Of a stretch of 64,000 nucleotides of DNA, positions 49,382 through 58,656 are shown in pieces. The position numbers were made by a program, and so were the translations under genes. The first letter of the stretch is position 1; the number at the start of each line of letters is the position of its first letter. The notes under the pieces were generated by a model, which was not told the DNA's origin, ran no database searches, and was given only the letters and a program-made list of their open reading frames with translations. Origin of the DNA: Cyanobacterium sp. HL-69 (GTDB taxonomy: Bacteria > Cyanobacteriota > Cyanobacteriia > Cyanobacteriales > Cyanobacteriaceae); assembly GCA_002813895.1 (NCBI GenBank), contig CP024912.1, forward strand, positions 806,001 to 870,000, read 5' to 3'.

Positions 49382-51472
49382 TTACCAGAATTTCTCTGGG
49401 ATTGTCACGGGTTGTGATACTTCTATTATTTCAGTATATTCAAACTGGTTATCACTTTTTTTGACGAGGGGATATTGCTTTCCATACAAAGTGATATAGT
49501 CTTCTTGACAGTCTTGTTTTGGTGAGCGATAAACTAAGACATATTGACGATGAATATAGTTATCCATTTCTTTTTCTACTTCCATCCTCCATTGGGTTTT
49601 GGTAACTAACACTACCAGTTGATTAGCTAATTGAGGAATGGCTTTGGCTACTTGGGTGCGGTAAATTTCGTCGAGACTGCCGAAGGGGGAATCCATGATG
49701 ATGGGGAATTGATGGGCGGAGGGTTTGACAATACTATCTTCTGTTGACCATTGTTTTACCATGTCGATGATAGCACCGATAAAGGAAAGGCTAAGAATTT
49801 GATTTTCTCCTGTGGAGGCGGCAACGTCGAGGGGGATTCCAGAGGTGTTTTCAATGAGGTTTAATTCATAGTTTTCGTTGAGTTGTGGTTGATAGGGGGT
49901 GAAGGAAATTGTGCTAAATATTTCTTGTAGTCTTTTTTCGAGGGCGAGACGAAATTGGTTTTCTAGTCTTATTTTTACTTCTTGGAGACATTTTATTGAT
50001 TCTTCGGTGGCGTTTATTCTTTTTTGGGTTAGTTGATATTTTTCGGCTTTTATTTCTTGTTTTTTGATGGTTTTTTCAAGGGTTTTTATATTTTCAGTAA
50101 TGGTTTCTATTTGTAGGTTTGTTTCTCCTTGATTGAGGGTTAATTTGCGGATATGTTGTTCAATATTATCTAATTCTTTTTGAGCAGATTGAATATTTTT
50201 GTCGGGATATACTCTAAGTTGATCATTTATTTTATCGATTTCATTTTCTATTTGGCTTAGTTTTTCTCGATATTCACCAATTTGGTATTGATATTGGTCA
50301 ATTTCTTGATATATATTTTCAGGATAGGATTCAATAGTTTTTACTTGCACATCCAAACGTATAGCTTCTTCTTCCATTTTGGCAACCCCTGCTTTATTCA
50401 TCCACTGTTTTACTTCTTCGTAGGGTTGATTTCCTTCTCTTAATTCTGTACCACAAATACAGCGATTTTGTTCTAGTAAATGGTTAACAAATTCTTTTTT
50501 TATACCGCTGGGAAGTTGTCCTTTTTCTCTCAGTTTATCTACTATAATATGGAACTGGGCGATCGCCCCTACAAGATAAATTAAATAACCTTGACGGGAG
50601 ACTATTTGCTTAATTTTTTGACGATGATTACCTAATTGAATCCGATAATGTTTAGCATCTTGTAATAACTTATTTCGTAAAGTTTCTAAATTTTTAACTC
50701 CACTCATTTCTAATAGTTGACTGGAAATGTTTTGTTTATCTTCTGCCAATTTATGTAACCGAGAAATAATTAATTTGTTTTGCTCTTCTTTCTCTTCTTT
50801 TTCTTGCTCTAAATCTCTTTTTTGTCTAATAGTTTGTTTAACCTCTATATCGCCTAATACTGACAACTCATCTTGTAACGTTTTTTTAGCATTTTTTAGA
50901 TGAATTACAGCTCTTTCAATAAATTTCACTCCTATTAACTCTTTAGTATCTTCCGCTATTTTTTTCCTTTCTCCAGAACGAAAAATCTGCTCAATTTGTT
51001 CTCCATCAAAAAAGAAGTATTGGTGTAAACTACTAGGTAAAATTCTCTCAATAATGTCCTCTGGTTTTTCATGGGGATATTTGGTAGTGCCATCATCGGC
51101 CGTCACCATCATAGTTAAAGTAGATTGACTATTTTCTAGTTTATTCTGAGCATTTCGACTGACAAAAAACCTTCTTTTTACCTGATAACGAAAGTAATTA
51201 TGATCAAATACTACCATTACTGAACATTCAATATTTACCCCTATTTCAGCTTCATTAATCGCCTTTTTATTGATTAACAAATGGGGAGACGAAAAAGCAG
51301 GAGTAAACTTTTCATACAATACCCAAGTAAAAGCATTTAATAAAGTAGTTTTTCCCGCACCATTATTACCATGAATAATAGTAGTGTGTTTTTCCCCTCC
51401 ACTAAAAGAAATAACAGGAGTCTCCCCATAAAACTGCCTAAAATTATTAGCTTGTAAAGAGATTAGTTTCAT
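49382..51472 (-). CDS. SMC/Rad50/DndD-like ATPase
   Basis: 696 aa. Walker A GNNGAGKTT at 35-43, following LQANNFRQFYG..ISF as in DndD/Rad50. Two coiled-coil arms (about 190-290 and 370-510) flank a short hinge with Cys338-Ile-Cys340 (RCICGTEL), not the CxxC of Rad50. The C-terminal half has a signature-like ASTGENQILSLSF and Walker B FPIIMDSPFGSLDE, then QLVVLVTKTQW. Closest in style to DndD, the ATPase of DNA phosphorothioation, and to ATPases in several anti-phage systems, but no dndBCE or restriction genes are beside it. The ATG overlaps the stop of the 59-aa ORF (ATGA), so the two are coupled. Role unknown; DNA-end or structure sensing is an inference. Confidence 0.87.
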   Translation of the reverse strand: MKLISLQANNFRQFYGETPVISFSGGEKHTTIIHGNNGAGKTTLLNAFTWVLYEKFTPAFSSPHLLINKKAINEAEIGVNIECSVMVVFDHNYFRYQVKRRFFVSRNAQNKLENSQSTLTMMVTADDGTTKYPHEKPEDIIERILPSSLHQYFFFDGEQIEQIFRSGERKKIAEDTKELIGVKFIERAVIHLKNAKKTLQDELSVLGDIEVKQTIRQKRDLEQEKEEKEEQNKLIISRLHKLAEDKQNISSQLLEMSGVKNLETLRNKLLQDAKHYRIQLGNHRQKIKQIVSRQGYLIYLVGAIAQFHIIVDKLREKGQLPSGIKKEFVNHLLEQNRCICGTELREGNQPYEEVKQWMNKAGVAKMEEEAIRLDVQVKTIESYPENIYQEIDQYQYQIGEYREKLSQIENEIDKINDQLRVYPDKNIQSAQKELDNIEQHIRKLTLNQGETNLQIETITENIKTLEKTIKKQEIKAEKYQLTQKRINATEESIKCLQEVKIRLENQFRLALEKRLQEIFSTISFTPYQPQLNENYELNLIENTSGIPLDVAASTGENQILSLSFIGAIIDMVKQWSTEDSIVKPSAHQFPIIMDSPFGSLDEIYRTQVAKAIPQLANQLVVLVTKTQWRMEVEKEMDNYIHRQYVLVYRSPKQDCQEDYITLYGKQYPLVKKSDNQFEYTEIIEVSQPVTIPEKFW

Positions 51473-51648
51473 TGAATATTTTGTTTAATTATTTTTAAGA
51501 CATCATCATTAATATGACGAAGGTTATTATTGTATAGTCGTTCTTTTTCTAATGTTAAAACCTGTTCAATAATGCTTTTAACTTCTGGTTTTACATTTTG
51601 AATTGGTTCATTGATTTCATCTAAGTTGATAAGGCTAGTATTGACCAT
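51469..51648 (-). CDS. 59-aa protein coupled to the SMC/DndD-like ATPase
   Basis: Reads MVNTSLINLDEINEPIQNVK.., then two helix-rich stretches with Lys/Glu/Ile/Leu (SIIEQVLTLEKERLYN, DDVLKIIKQNIQ). The TGA stop shares the ATGA with the ATPase start, so it is translated first and probably sets its dose. I do not recognise a family. The length, charge pattern and position are like small accessory subunits of SMC-type defence ATPases. Preceding DNA is A/T-rich, consistent with a promoter near 51660-51720. Confidence 0.75.
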   Translation of the reverse strand: MVNTSLINLDEINEPIQNVKPEVKSIIEQVLTLEKERLYNNNLRHINDDVLKIIKQNIQ

Positions 51649-51806
51649 CTTATTAGGTTTATAATACTTTTTTTTACATTATATAGCAGTCTTAAATAGT
51701 TGATAAAAAAGTTTTTGCTTAACTAATAATAGTTAGTTTCTTGATGATTCGTTAGAATAATACAGATTTTTTATCTTTCGATGTCCGCTAAACTTTAGTA
51801 ATTTTT

Positions 51807-53327
51807 ATGAAAAAATATCTGCCTTTTTTTATTTTAGGACTAAGTGCGATCGCCTTTCCCCTGTTATTATATGGATTATCAGGAATAAAAGGTTTTATTT
51901 TAGGAATACTATTGGTAATAGCAGGGGCATACCTGTATAAATATCCCCAAACTAGCTTGTATATGTTACTCATATATCTATGTTTTGGTGGTACGATTAC
52001 TTATCTAATTCCCGGTACTTATACTATTAATGGACCATACATCAGCTTTACTTCTCAATACGCTATCCTGCAAATCATCATAGATGTATTTTATATTCCC
52101 CCAGTAATTGCCATCATCCTAAGCTACAAAAAACAAGACTATCAAGAAAATTATCAAAAATATCGAGCAATAATTTGGAGTACAATAGCTTTTTTTGTCA
52201 TTGCATTACTACACTTCCTGTTTGTTAACATACCCAATTATTTTGACGGTGAGCAAGGAAATCAAATATTGGTAGGTATTATAGGTCTAAAAATATGGTT
52301 AGGATATATCCCGTTAATTTTATGTGGATATTATCTTACTAAAAGCAAAAAACATCTTAATAGAATAATCCAACTACAAATAGTCCTCATCCTAATCTGT
52401 TGTGTGTTAACCCTATTCCAATATTATGCCCTCAAAGCAGGACTATGTATCGGTAGTGTTGACTTACCAGCCCCTGCCTTTAATCGTACAACTCTACAAG
52501 CTAGATGTTTAATCGGAGGCTCATTACTATACTATCCTGACTGGGATTTAATTCGTTTACCAGGAACATTTGTTGCCCCTTGGCAGTGGGGATGGTTCTT
52601 GATTTCTAGCATCTTTTTCGCAGTTATTGGGACTATTCTTTTAGAAGAAAAAATATGGAACTATCTTAGTTGGTTATCTTGTTTTTTATTGGTAATTTGT
52701 AGTATTATTTCAGGTCAAAGAATAGCACTATTATTAGTACCACTATTTTTGATAATTCTTGAATTAATTACTGAGAATAAAATCAAAAAGATAGCCTTTA
52801 AAATAGGTGGAATAGTTTTCATTACAATAATTAGTCTAAATCTTGGTTTCGTACAAAGTGCCATTAACAATTTTTTAGGGCGTTGGAATGTGTCACCCCC
52901 TACGGAATTTTTTATTAATACCCTTTCCACAGTGTTAGATAATCAAAGCAGTATTTTTGGTAATGGAATAGGAGTAACCCTTAGTGCCGCCAGAAGATTT
53001 GGGAATGTTCGTTTAATCGAAATTTTTCCTGCTCAATTAATTTATGAAATGGGATTCATTGGGCTAATTTCTTTTTATACCTTTGCCACAATTTTAGTGA
53101 TATTCGGTTACAAGGCTTATAAAAAAGTAAAAGATAAAGCCATCAAAAAAGTTGCTCTATGTTTATGGATTTTTGTTGTTTTTATTAGTTATAATCCATA
53201 CTATTATCCCCTGATAGTAGATCCTGTAAATGTTTATTATTGGTTGACTTTCGGTATTTTACTCAAACTACCAAGTGTGGAAAAAAACCAAGAATCAGCT
53301 ATGATTATTAATGAAGATCCTAATTGA
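51807..53327 (+). CDS. O-antigen ligase/polymerase-like polytopic membrane protein
   Basis: 506 aa, about eleven or twelve hydrophobic helices. A large periplasmic loop (about 345-400, GRWNVSPPTEFFINTLSTVLDNQSSIFGNGIGVTL..) carries the G-x-G pattern that follows a long loop in Wzy/WaaL proteins. Such proteins polymerise or ligate polysaccharide repeat units. No glycosyltransferase or Wzx lies near, so its polysaccharide is unknown. Hormogonium/extracellular polysaccharide proteins have similar architecture. It is 18 bp upstream of the Hpt protein gene. Confidence 0.7.
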   Translation: MKKYLPFFILGLSAIAFPLLLYGLSGIKGFILGILLVIAGAYLYKYPQTSLYMLLIYLCFGGTITYLIPGTYTINGPYISFTSQYAILQIIIDVFYIPPVIAIILSYKKQDYQENYQKYRAIIWSTIAFFVIALLHFLFVNIPNYFDGEQGNQILVGIIGLKIWLGYIPLILCGYYLTKSKKHLNRIIQLQIVLILICCVLTLFQYYALKAGLCIGSVDLPAPAFNRTTLQARCLIGGSLLYYPDWDLIRLPGTFVAPWQWGWFLISSIFFAVIGTILLEEKIWNYLSWLSCFLLVICSIISGQRIALLLVPLFLIILELITENKIKKIAFKIGGIVFITIISLNLGFVQSAINNFLGRWNVSPPTEFFINTLSTVLDNQSSIFGNGIGVTLSAARRFGNVRLIEIFPAQLIYEMGFIGLISFYTFATILVIFGYKAYKKVKDKAIKKVALCLWIFVVFISYNPYYYPLIVDPVNVYYWLTFGILLKLPSVEKNQESAMIINEDPN

Positions 53328-53345
53328 TGTGTGAGGTGGAAAATC

Positions 53346-54269
53346 ATGGATGGTGGTAACAACGACAAAATTGTAGGCTACTTCATTGAAGAAGCTAAAG
53401 AGCATTTAGAAACCATTGAAAAAGGGATTTTAGACTTATCCTCTGTTATCGAAGATGAGGAAAGTGTTAACGAATTATTTAGGGCAGCCCACTCCATCAA
53501 AGGAGGCGCTGCTATGCTAGGTTTTACCAGCATTCAAACCACAGCACACCGTCTTGAGGATGCTTTTAAGGTAATAAAAGATCAGACCATCGAACCTGAT
53601 CAAACCCTAGAAAGTCTTTTCCTTAAAGCCTACGACATTTTACAAGATTTATTGGAACGTTTACAAGGTCCTTTTGGTTTAAAAGAAGAAGAGGGGGAAG
53701 GAATACTTCAAGCGGCTGAGCCTCATTTTACGGAATTACAAAACTATTTGTTGCAATTGGTGGATGGAGATATTCCCAAAGCACCAAAAGTTACTTCCGA
53801 ATCTGTCAGGGCTTCTTCTCCTTCACTAATAGCAGTGCCGAAAGATGATGTGGTGGCAGAAGTTAGACAGTTGTTACAAAGAATGTTGGTTATTTTTAAG
53901 CAGGATTCAACCCCTGAGAATCGTCAACAGTTAGAGGGAATTTGTGATAAGTTAATTCAACTTGCCCCCGATGAAAATGGTTGGAAAAACCTGTTGAAGT
54001 CTGCTCAAAAAGCCGTTGCGAATCCAAAACATTCCTATCGTTTACTGGCCCCTGTAGTCATTAAGGAAATCAAGTTGGCGGGAGATTGTCTGGAAGTAGG
54101 TAAGGGTTCAGAAATTGCTCCTTCTCAAGGTTTAGAGCAGTTAGCACAATCAAAAATGCCTCAAATTTTGTTAACATTAGATCCTGAAACCGCTGCTGAT
54201 ACTCTATCTCAAGTATTTAATAGGGAACAAATTTCCCGTCTGGTTAATTTATTACAAACAACTACCTAG
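53346..54269 (+). CDS. Stand-alone Hpt-domain phosphotransfer protein (CheA P1-like)
   Basis: 307 aa. The N-terminal Hpt domain has phospho-acceptor His49 in RAAHSIKGGAAMLGF and the usual EAKEHLETIEKGILDL entry helix. The remainder, about 200 residues, has no kinase or CheW domain and ends in a helical segment (LSQVFNREQISRLVNLL). It is therefore a phosphorelay intermediate, not a kinase. I start at the ATG (MDGGNNDK) with AGGTGG just upstream; a GTG at 53331 is in frame. The phototaxis receptors at 12-19 kb would be plausible clients only by general analogy. Confidence 0.85.
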   Translation: MDGGNNDKIVGYFIEEAKEHLETIEKGILDLSSVIEDEESVNELFRAAHSIKGGAAMLGFTSIQTTAHRLEDAFKVIKDQTIEPDQTLESLFLKAYDILQDLLERLQGPFGLKEEEGEGILQAAEPHFTELQNYLLQLVDGDIPKAPKVTSESVRASSPSLIAVPKDDVVAEVRQLLQRMLVIFKQDSTPENRQQLEGICDKLIQLAPDENGWKNLLKSAQKAVANPKHSYRLLAPVVIKEIKLAGDCLEVGKGSEIAPSQGLEQLAQSKMPQILLTLDPETAADTLSQVFNREQISRLVNLLQTTT

Positions 54270-54389
54270 AGTTTGATAAAAAAGTGTTTTCCATTACAAA
54301 CAGTAATTTAAATAATTAGAGTAAGCTAGAAAAACAATTAAAAATAATATTTATTTGATTGTTAATCTTTTTCATTCCTAGTTGAGCTT

Positions 54390-54668
54390 ATGTTACCAAT
54401 TATTACTCGTTTCTTGGAAGATTATTATGTTTATCTAAAGCCCCTTTATTTTGTAGGGGCTTGGTTACTGTTATTTTTATTGGTAGCTAGTATTTTGCGA
54501 GGTGTTAGGGATGCGGTGAAGCGTAGTCAGGCCATGCACGAAATTCCCTGTACTAATTGCCAATATTTTACTAATGATTATCGTCTCAAGTGTACTATCC
54601 AACCCAATATTGCGAATACAGAATTGGCAAAGGATTGTCCTGATTTTATGGTCGAAGAAAGCTGGTAA
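54390..54668 (+). CDS. Small membrane protein with a four-cysteine tail (conserved cyanobacterial type)
   Basis: 92 aa. One membrane helix (LYFVGAWLLLFLLVASILRG, about 17-36), then a hydrophilic domain with Cys-x2-Cys (CTNCQYFTNDYRLKC) and a last Cys in AKDCPDF. The C..C..C..C spacing suggests a small metal or Fe-S site or a disulfide pair. Cyanobacteria-restricted as far as I know; function unknown. It ends 44 bp before devB. Confidence 0.7.
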   Translation: MLPIITRFLEDYYVYLKPLYFVGAWLLLFLLVASILRGVRDAVKRSQAMHEIPCTNCQYFTNDYRLKCTIQPNIANTELAKDCPDFMVEESW

Positions 54669-54712
54669 GATTAGAATATGTTACATAAATTAATCATCAC
54701 TGACTAAAAATA

Positions 54713-56014
54713 ATGAGCGATCGCACCTCAGTCTTCGCCGATAATGGTAAGAAGTGGATAATCATCTCTGCCATCCTGGGGCTAATCACCCTTATCGGTA
54801 GTGCCATCTATGTCATCCAAAGGACAAATACCCAGAGTCAAACCGAGGAATCTAACACCCCTAGTGTAGCCACCATTGAGGCCGTAAGTGCATTAGGACG
54901 CATCGAACCTGAAGGGGATGTGGTGGTGGTGGCAGCCTCTCCTGCCATGGCTGGGGCAAAGGTTAGAAGCCTATTGGTATCCCAAGGAGATTTTGTGGCA
55001 AGGGGAGAAATTATCGCCATCACCACCGACTATGAAACCAAACAAGCAGAATTGGAAAGGGCAAGAAGAGATTTAGAAGTAGCCCAAGCTAATCTCGCCA
55101 TCGTTAGGGCAGGGGCAAAAGAAGGACAAATCGACGCCCAACAGGCTACCGTAGAGAGGTTACAAGCTCAAATTGCTACCCAAAGGGAAGTTGATAACGC
55201 CCGACTCAGTCGTTTGAGGGCGCAAATTACCTCCGAGACAATAGAAAGACAAGCCACCGTAGACAGATTACAGGCAGAATTAGACAACGCCCAAAATGAA
55301 TTACGCCGTTATCAAGACTTGGTTAGGGATGGGGTAGTATCTCAATCGGAATTTGAAACGAGGGAGTTAACTTTTCAAGCCGCCCAAAAACGTTTTCAAG
55401 AATCAGAAGCTACCTACCAAAAAACCATTAATACCCTCAATGCCGAAATCGCTGAAGTAGAAGCCATTACCCAACAAAATGTCCGCACCCTCACTCAACA
55501 AATAAATGAAGCCCAAGGAAGGTTAGAGGAAATAAGAGAGGTTAGGGGGGTAGATGTCGATGCCTCCGAAGCAGAAGTAAGTCGTGCCATGGCAGGGGTA
55601 AATCAAGCCCAAGTGGAGTTGGAGTTAACCCAAATAAAAGCCCCCATCAATGGACAGATTATTGAGGTAATAGCCCGTGAGGGGGAAAATATTGATAATG
55701 CCCAAGGGGTGGTAGAAATGGCCAATATTGACCAAATGTTGGTGGTGGCAGAAGTTTATGAAACTGACATTGGTAGGGTACAAATAGGACAAGAAGCTAC
55801 CATTGAAAGTGAGAATAATACTTTTAGTGAGCAAATTCGGGGAAATGTTATTCAAATTAGTAGTAAAATTGGCAAAAAAGATGTCTTAGAAACTGACCCC
55901 GCCGCCAGTATTGATGCTAGGGTTGTAGAAGTAAAAATTGCCGTTAATCCTGAATATAATGATGTCATAAATAGCCTTATTTATTCACAAGTATTTGTAC
56001 AAATTTTATTATGA
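54713..56014 (+). CDS. devB: DevB-family membrane fusion protein of an ABC exporter
   Basis: 433-aa periplasmic adaptor. One N-terminal helix (WIIISAILGLITLIGSAIYVIQ), a lipoyl half-motif (ALGRIEPEGDVVVVAAS..VRSLLVSQGDFVARGEIIA), a long coiled-coil hairpin (about 110-290), then the second half motif (IKAPINGQIIEVIAREGENI) and the ending VEVKIAVNPEYNDVINSLIYSQVFVQILL. DevB with DevC, DevA and TolC form tripartite exporters; in Anabaena DevBCA exports heterocyst glycolipids. This unicellular-type cyanobacterium must export something else. The stop overlaps the devC start (ATGA). Confidence 0.94.
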   Translation: MSDRTSVFADNGKKWIIISAILGLITLIGSAIYVIQRTNTQSQTEESNTPSVATIEAVSALGRIEPEGDVVVVAASPAMAGAKVRSLLVSQGDFVARGEIIAITTDYETKQAELERARRDLEVAQANLAIVRAGAKEGQIDAQQATVERLQAQIATQREVDNARLSRLRAQITSETIERQATVDRLQAELDNAQNELRRYQDLVRDGVVSQSEFETRELTFQAAQKRFQESEATYQKTINTLNAEIAEVEAITQQNVRTLTQQINEAQGRLEEIREVRGVDVDASEAEVSRAMAGVNQAQVELELTQIKAPINGQIIEVIAREGENIDNAQGVVEMANIDQMLVVAEVYETDIGRVQIGQEATIESENNTFSEQIRGNVIQISSKIGKKDVLETDPAASIDARVVEVKIAVNPEYNDVINSLIYSQVFVQILL

Positions 56015-57162
56015 AAATACCTCTAGCCTGGTTACAATTAAGTAGAGAAAAAATTAAATTATTAGTGGCGATCGCAGGTATTGGTTTTGCTGATCTTTTG
56101 ATGTTTATGCAACTAGGATTTAAAAGTGCATTACTCCAAAGTGCCGTTACAGTCCACGAACAAATAGAAGGGGATGTGTTCTTATTAAGCCCTCAATCAG
56201 ATGCTCTTATTTCTATGAAAAGTTTTTCCTCCCGTAGGCTACAACAGAGTTTAGGAGTAAAAGGAGTTGAATCTATTAACTATATAAATATTGGTTTTGC
56301 TATCTGGAAAAATCCCGAAAATCAATCTACTAGACAAATAATGGTCATTGGTTTCAATCCTAAAGAACAACTTTTTAAACTACCAGAAGTACAAGAAAAT
56401 TTAGCCCAACTAAGATTATCTGATGTGGTATTATTTGATGATAAATCAAGACCAGAATTCGGACCGATTCCTGAGTGGTTTAATAGTGGTAAAACTGTTC
56501 AGGCAGAAATAAATGAAAGGGAAGTTTCTGTAAGGGGATTATTTTCCATTGGCTCTAGTTTTGGGGCGGATGGTAACTTAATAACCAGTGACTTAAACTT
56601 TCTGAGAATTTTTCCTAATCGGGATAGCAATTTGATTGATATGGGGATAATTCGCCTAGAAGAAGGGGTAAATTATCAGGCAGTTATTAATGCCCTAAGA
56701 CAAAGATTTGACCAAGGAGATGTGGTAGTTTTATCCCGTGAAGAATTTGTTGCCTATGAAAGGGAATATTGGGAAAATAGCACCGCCATTGGCTTTATTT
56801 TTAACCTAGGGGCGCTCATGGGTTTGATTGTGGGGGTGGTCATTGTCTATCAAATTTTATATACTGATGTGGCAGATCACCTTCCTGAATATGCTACCCT
56901 CAAAGCCATGGGTTATACCAATAATTATTTATTGCGTTTAGTGTTTCAACAGGCTTTTATCCTTGCCTGTGTAGGTTTTATTCCTGGAATGGGCGTTTCT
57001 ATGCTTCTCTATGATGCGGCCGCCGGGGCTACAGGATTACCCATTCAGATGACGATTTCCCTTGCTTCCCAAGTGTATATTTTAACATTGGGAATGTGTT
57101 TTGTTTCAGGGGCGATCGCTGTTAATAAGTTAAAATCAGCAGATCCTGCGGATATATTTTAA
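56011..57162 (+). CDS. devC: DevC-family ABC exporter permease (FtsX-like)
   Basis: 383 aa, MacB/FtsX fold: first helix VAIAGIGFADLLMFMQLGF, large extracytoplasmic domain (about 45-255: GVESINYINIGFAIWKNPEN..), then three helices near the end (TAIGFIFNLGALMGLIVGVVIVYQILYTDV, LVFQQAFILACVGFIPGMGV and the last AGAIAVNKL). KSADPADIF is the typical DevC end. The start overlaps devB by 4 bp. Confidence 0.95.
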   Translation: MKIPLAWLQLSREKIKLLVAIAGIGFADLLMFMQLGFKSALLQSAVTVHEQIEGDVFLLSPQSDALISMKSFSSRRLQQSLGVKGVESINYINIGFAIWKNPENQSTRQIMVIGFNPKEQLFKLPEVQENLAQLRLSDVVLFDDKSRPEFGPIPEWFNSGKTVQAEINEREVSVRGLFSIGSSFGADGNLITSDLNFLRIFPNRDSNLIDMGIIRLEEGVNYQAVINALRQRFDQGDVVVLSREEFVAYEREYWENSTAIGFIFNLGALMGLIVGVVIVYQILYTDVADHLPEYATLKAMGYTNNYLLRLVFQQAFILACVGFIPGMGVSMLLYDAAAGATGLPIQMTISLASQVYILTLGMCFVSGAIAVNKLKSADPADIF

Positions 57163-57190
57163 GATAAAAAAGGGTAAAGATTTATTTTTA

Positions 57191-57943
57191 ATGGTGAGTA
57201 AAAGGGAAAATATGTTAACTTCCAAGACAGAATTAGACATACAAAAAAAAGAAAATAACCAAGAAGATAATAAAGTTGTTGAGATAGAAAATTTAGACTT
57301 TTATTATACCAACAATAAACTAACAAAACAGATTCTCTTTGACATTAATTTAACCCTAGAAAAAGGAGAAGTTGTCATCATGAAAGGGCCTTCTGGCTCA
57401 GGAAAAACAACCCTTCTAACCTTAATGGGGGCTTTACGTAGTGCAACCCATGGCAGTCTAAAAGTATTTGGAAAACAATTAGTAAATGCAGATAATAATC
57501 TCTTAATTCAAACAAGAACAAATATTGGTTATATTTTCCAAGCTCATAATCTACTCAAATCCTTAACGGCTAGGCAAAATGTTCAAATGTCTATGGATTT
57601 GCACCCACAATTTTCCTCAGAAGAAGGCAAGAAAAAATCTATCGAAATGTTAGAGGCTGTAGGTTTAGGTACTCACATCGATTATTATCCAGAAAACCTA
57701 TCTGGGGGACAAAAACAAAGGGTTGCCATCGCTAGGGCATTGGTATCTCACCCGAAAATGGTATTAGCCGACGAACCTACCGCAGCCCTTGACAGTAAAT
57801 CAGGCCGTGATGTAGTGGAAATAATGCAAAAATTAGCCAAAGAACAGGGTTGTACTATTCTTATTGTAACCCATGACGATCGCATCTTAGACGTAGCCGA
57901 AAGAATTATCGAACTAGAAGACGGAGTGTTAGGTGTTAGGTAG
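57191..57943 (+). CDS. devA: DevA-family ABC exporter ATPase
   Basis: 250 aa. Walker A KGPSGSGKTTLL, signature LSGGQKQRVAIARAL, Walker B MVLADEPTAALDSKSG, H-loop VTHDDRI. An N-terminal extension of about 30 residues is Lys/Glu-rich. The last codons (GVLGVR-stop) are formed by a copy of the TTAGGTGTTAGGTA heptamer repeat. It completes the devBCA operon and energises the exporter. Confidence 0.95.
   Translation: MVSKRENMLTSKTELDIQKKENNQEDNKVVEIENLDFYYTNNKLTKQILFDINLTLEKGEVVIMKGPSGSGKTTLLTLMGALRSATHGSLKVFGKQLVNADNNLLIQTRTNIGYIFQAHNLLKSLTARQNVQMSMDLHPQFSSEEGKKKSIEMLEAVGLGTHIDYYPENLSGGQKQRVAIARALVSHPKMVLADEPTAALDSKSGRDVVEIMQKLAKEQGCTILIVTHDDRILDVAERIIELEDGVLGVR
57929..57942. repeat. Short repeat TTAGGTGTTAGGTA, copy 3, at the end of devA
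   Basis: Identical to the copies at 39659 and 40728. Here it supplies the last codons of devA and the first two bases of its TAG stop. Confidence 0.8.
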
Positions 57944-57966
57944 TATAAGACATTGTGACTAAATCC

Positions 57967-57986
57967 ATTGCCTTTTGCTAGGCAAT
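57967..57986. terminator. Weak hairpin between devA and the next, convergent gene
   Basis: ATTGCC / GGCAAT stem of 6 bp with an 8-nt loop, followed by TAAATCTT. May be a weak bidirectional terminator. Confidence 0.3.
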
Positions 57987-58049
57987 TAAATCTTGATAAC
58001 TTTTAACCTCATTCATTTCATTCTTAACCTAATCCCTAAAACCTTTTCA

Positions 58050-58415
58050 TTAACGTCTTCCTTTAATGCCCTTATGGGAAAGAAAATCAGGAACATTTTG
58101 GGGTAACAACCATGAAGGGAGGGGTTGATGTACCAGAGTTTGGTAACGATAAAAATTGAGGGCTTCAAATAAAAATCCTACTACCGCACAGGTTGCACCA
58201 ATGGTGATAATGCCCATACTACCAGAGCCGTCGCCAAAAACAGTAAAAAAGTTCCAAGTATGTTCATATCCTTTTTCTGCCAAAAATCCGAGGGCAGGTA
58301 CATAAGCCATTAAGTAAAAGGACACTAAAATTAGTACGCACACAATGATAGGGGTTGCAAAACTCACTAAACTGGTTAATATTAGGGAGAAAAAGAAAGA
58401 TAACCACATATTCAT
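58050..58415 (-). CDS. Small polytopic membrane protein, unknown function
   Basis: 121 aa with hydrophobic stretches at about 5-40 (LSFFFSLILTSLVSFATPIIVCVLILVSFYLMAYV) and about 65-90 (GIITIGATCAVVGFLFEALNFY), so two to three helices. The tail LPSWLLPQNVPDFLSHKGIKGRR is basic and probably cytoplasmic. Looks like a cyanobacteria-conserved protein, but I cannot name it. Not in an operon. Confidence 0.6.
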   Translation of the reverse strand: MNMWLSFFFSLILTSLVSFATPIIVCVLILVSFYLMAYVPALGFLAEKGYEHTWNFFTVFGDGSGSMGIITIGATCAVVGFLFEALNFYRYQTLVHQPLPSWLLPQNVPDFLSHKGIKGRR

Positions 58416-58656
58416 AATTTGTTACTCCTCATGGAGTCAGTGAATGGTTAATTGATAATTTACAATAGTAAAATTATTGCTGTTTAAATTACTATTTTTA
58501 GGTTACGTCCTTAAACTAGAAATTTCACTAATTTGACAAGAATCTTAAAATAAGATTAAATATCTTGACATAAAAATAGTTTTAGTGTAAAGACATATAA
58601 ACTTGTTTAACAATCACCATCTTAATACTTAACAAATCGATAAGAAACTATTGACT

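Noticed and set aside
49382-51472. Calling the ATPase dndD and the region a phosphorothioation island
   Set aside because: No dndB, dndC or dndE in the neighbourhood and the signature region differs; kept as DndD-like only.
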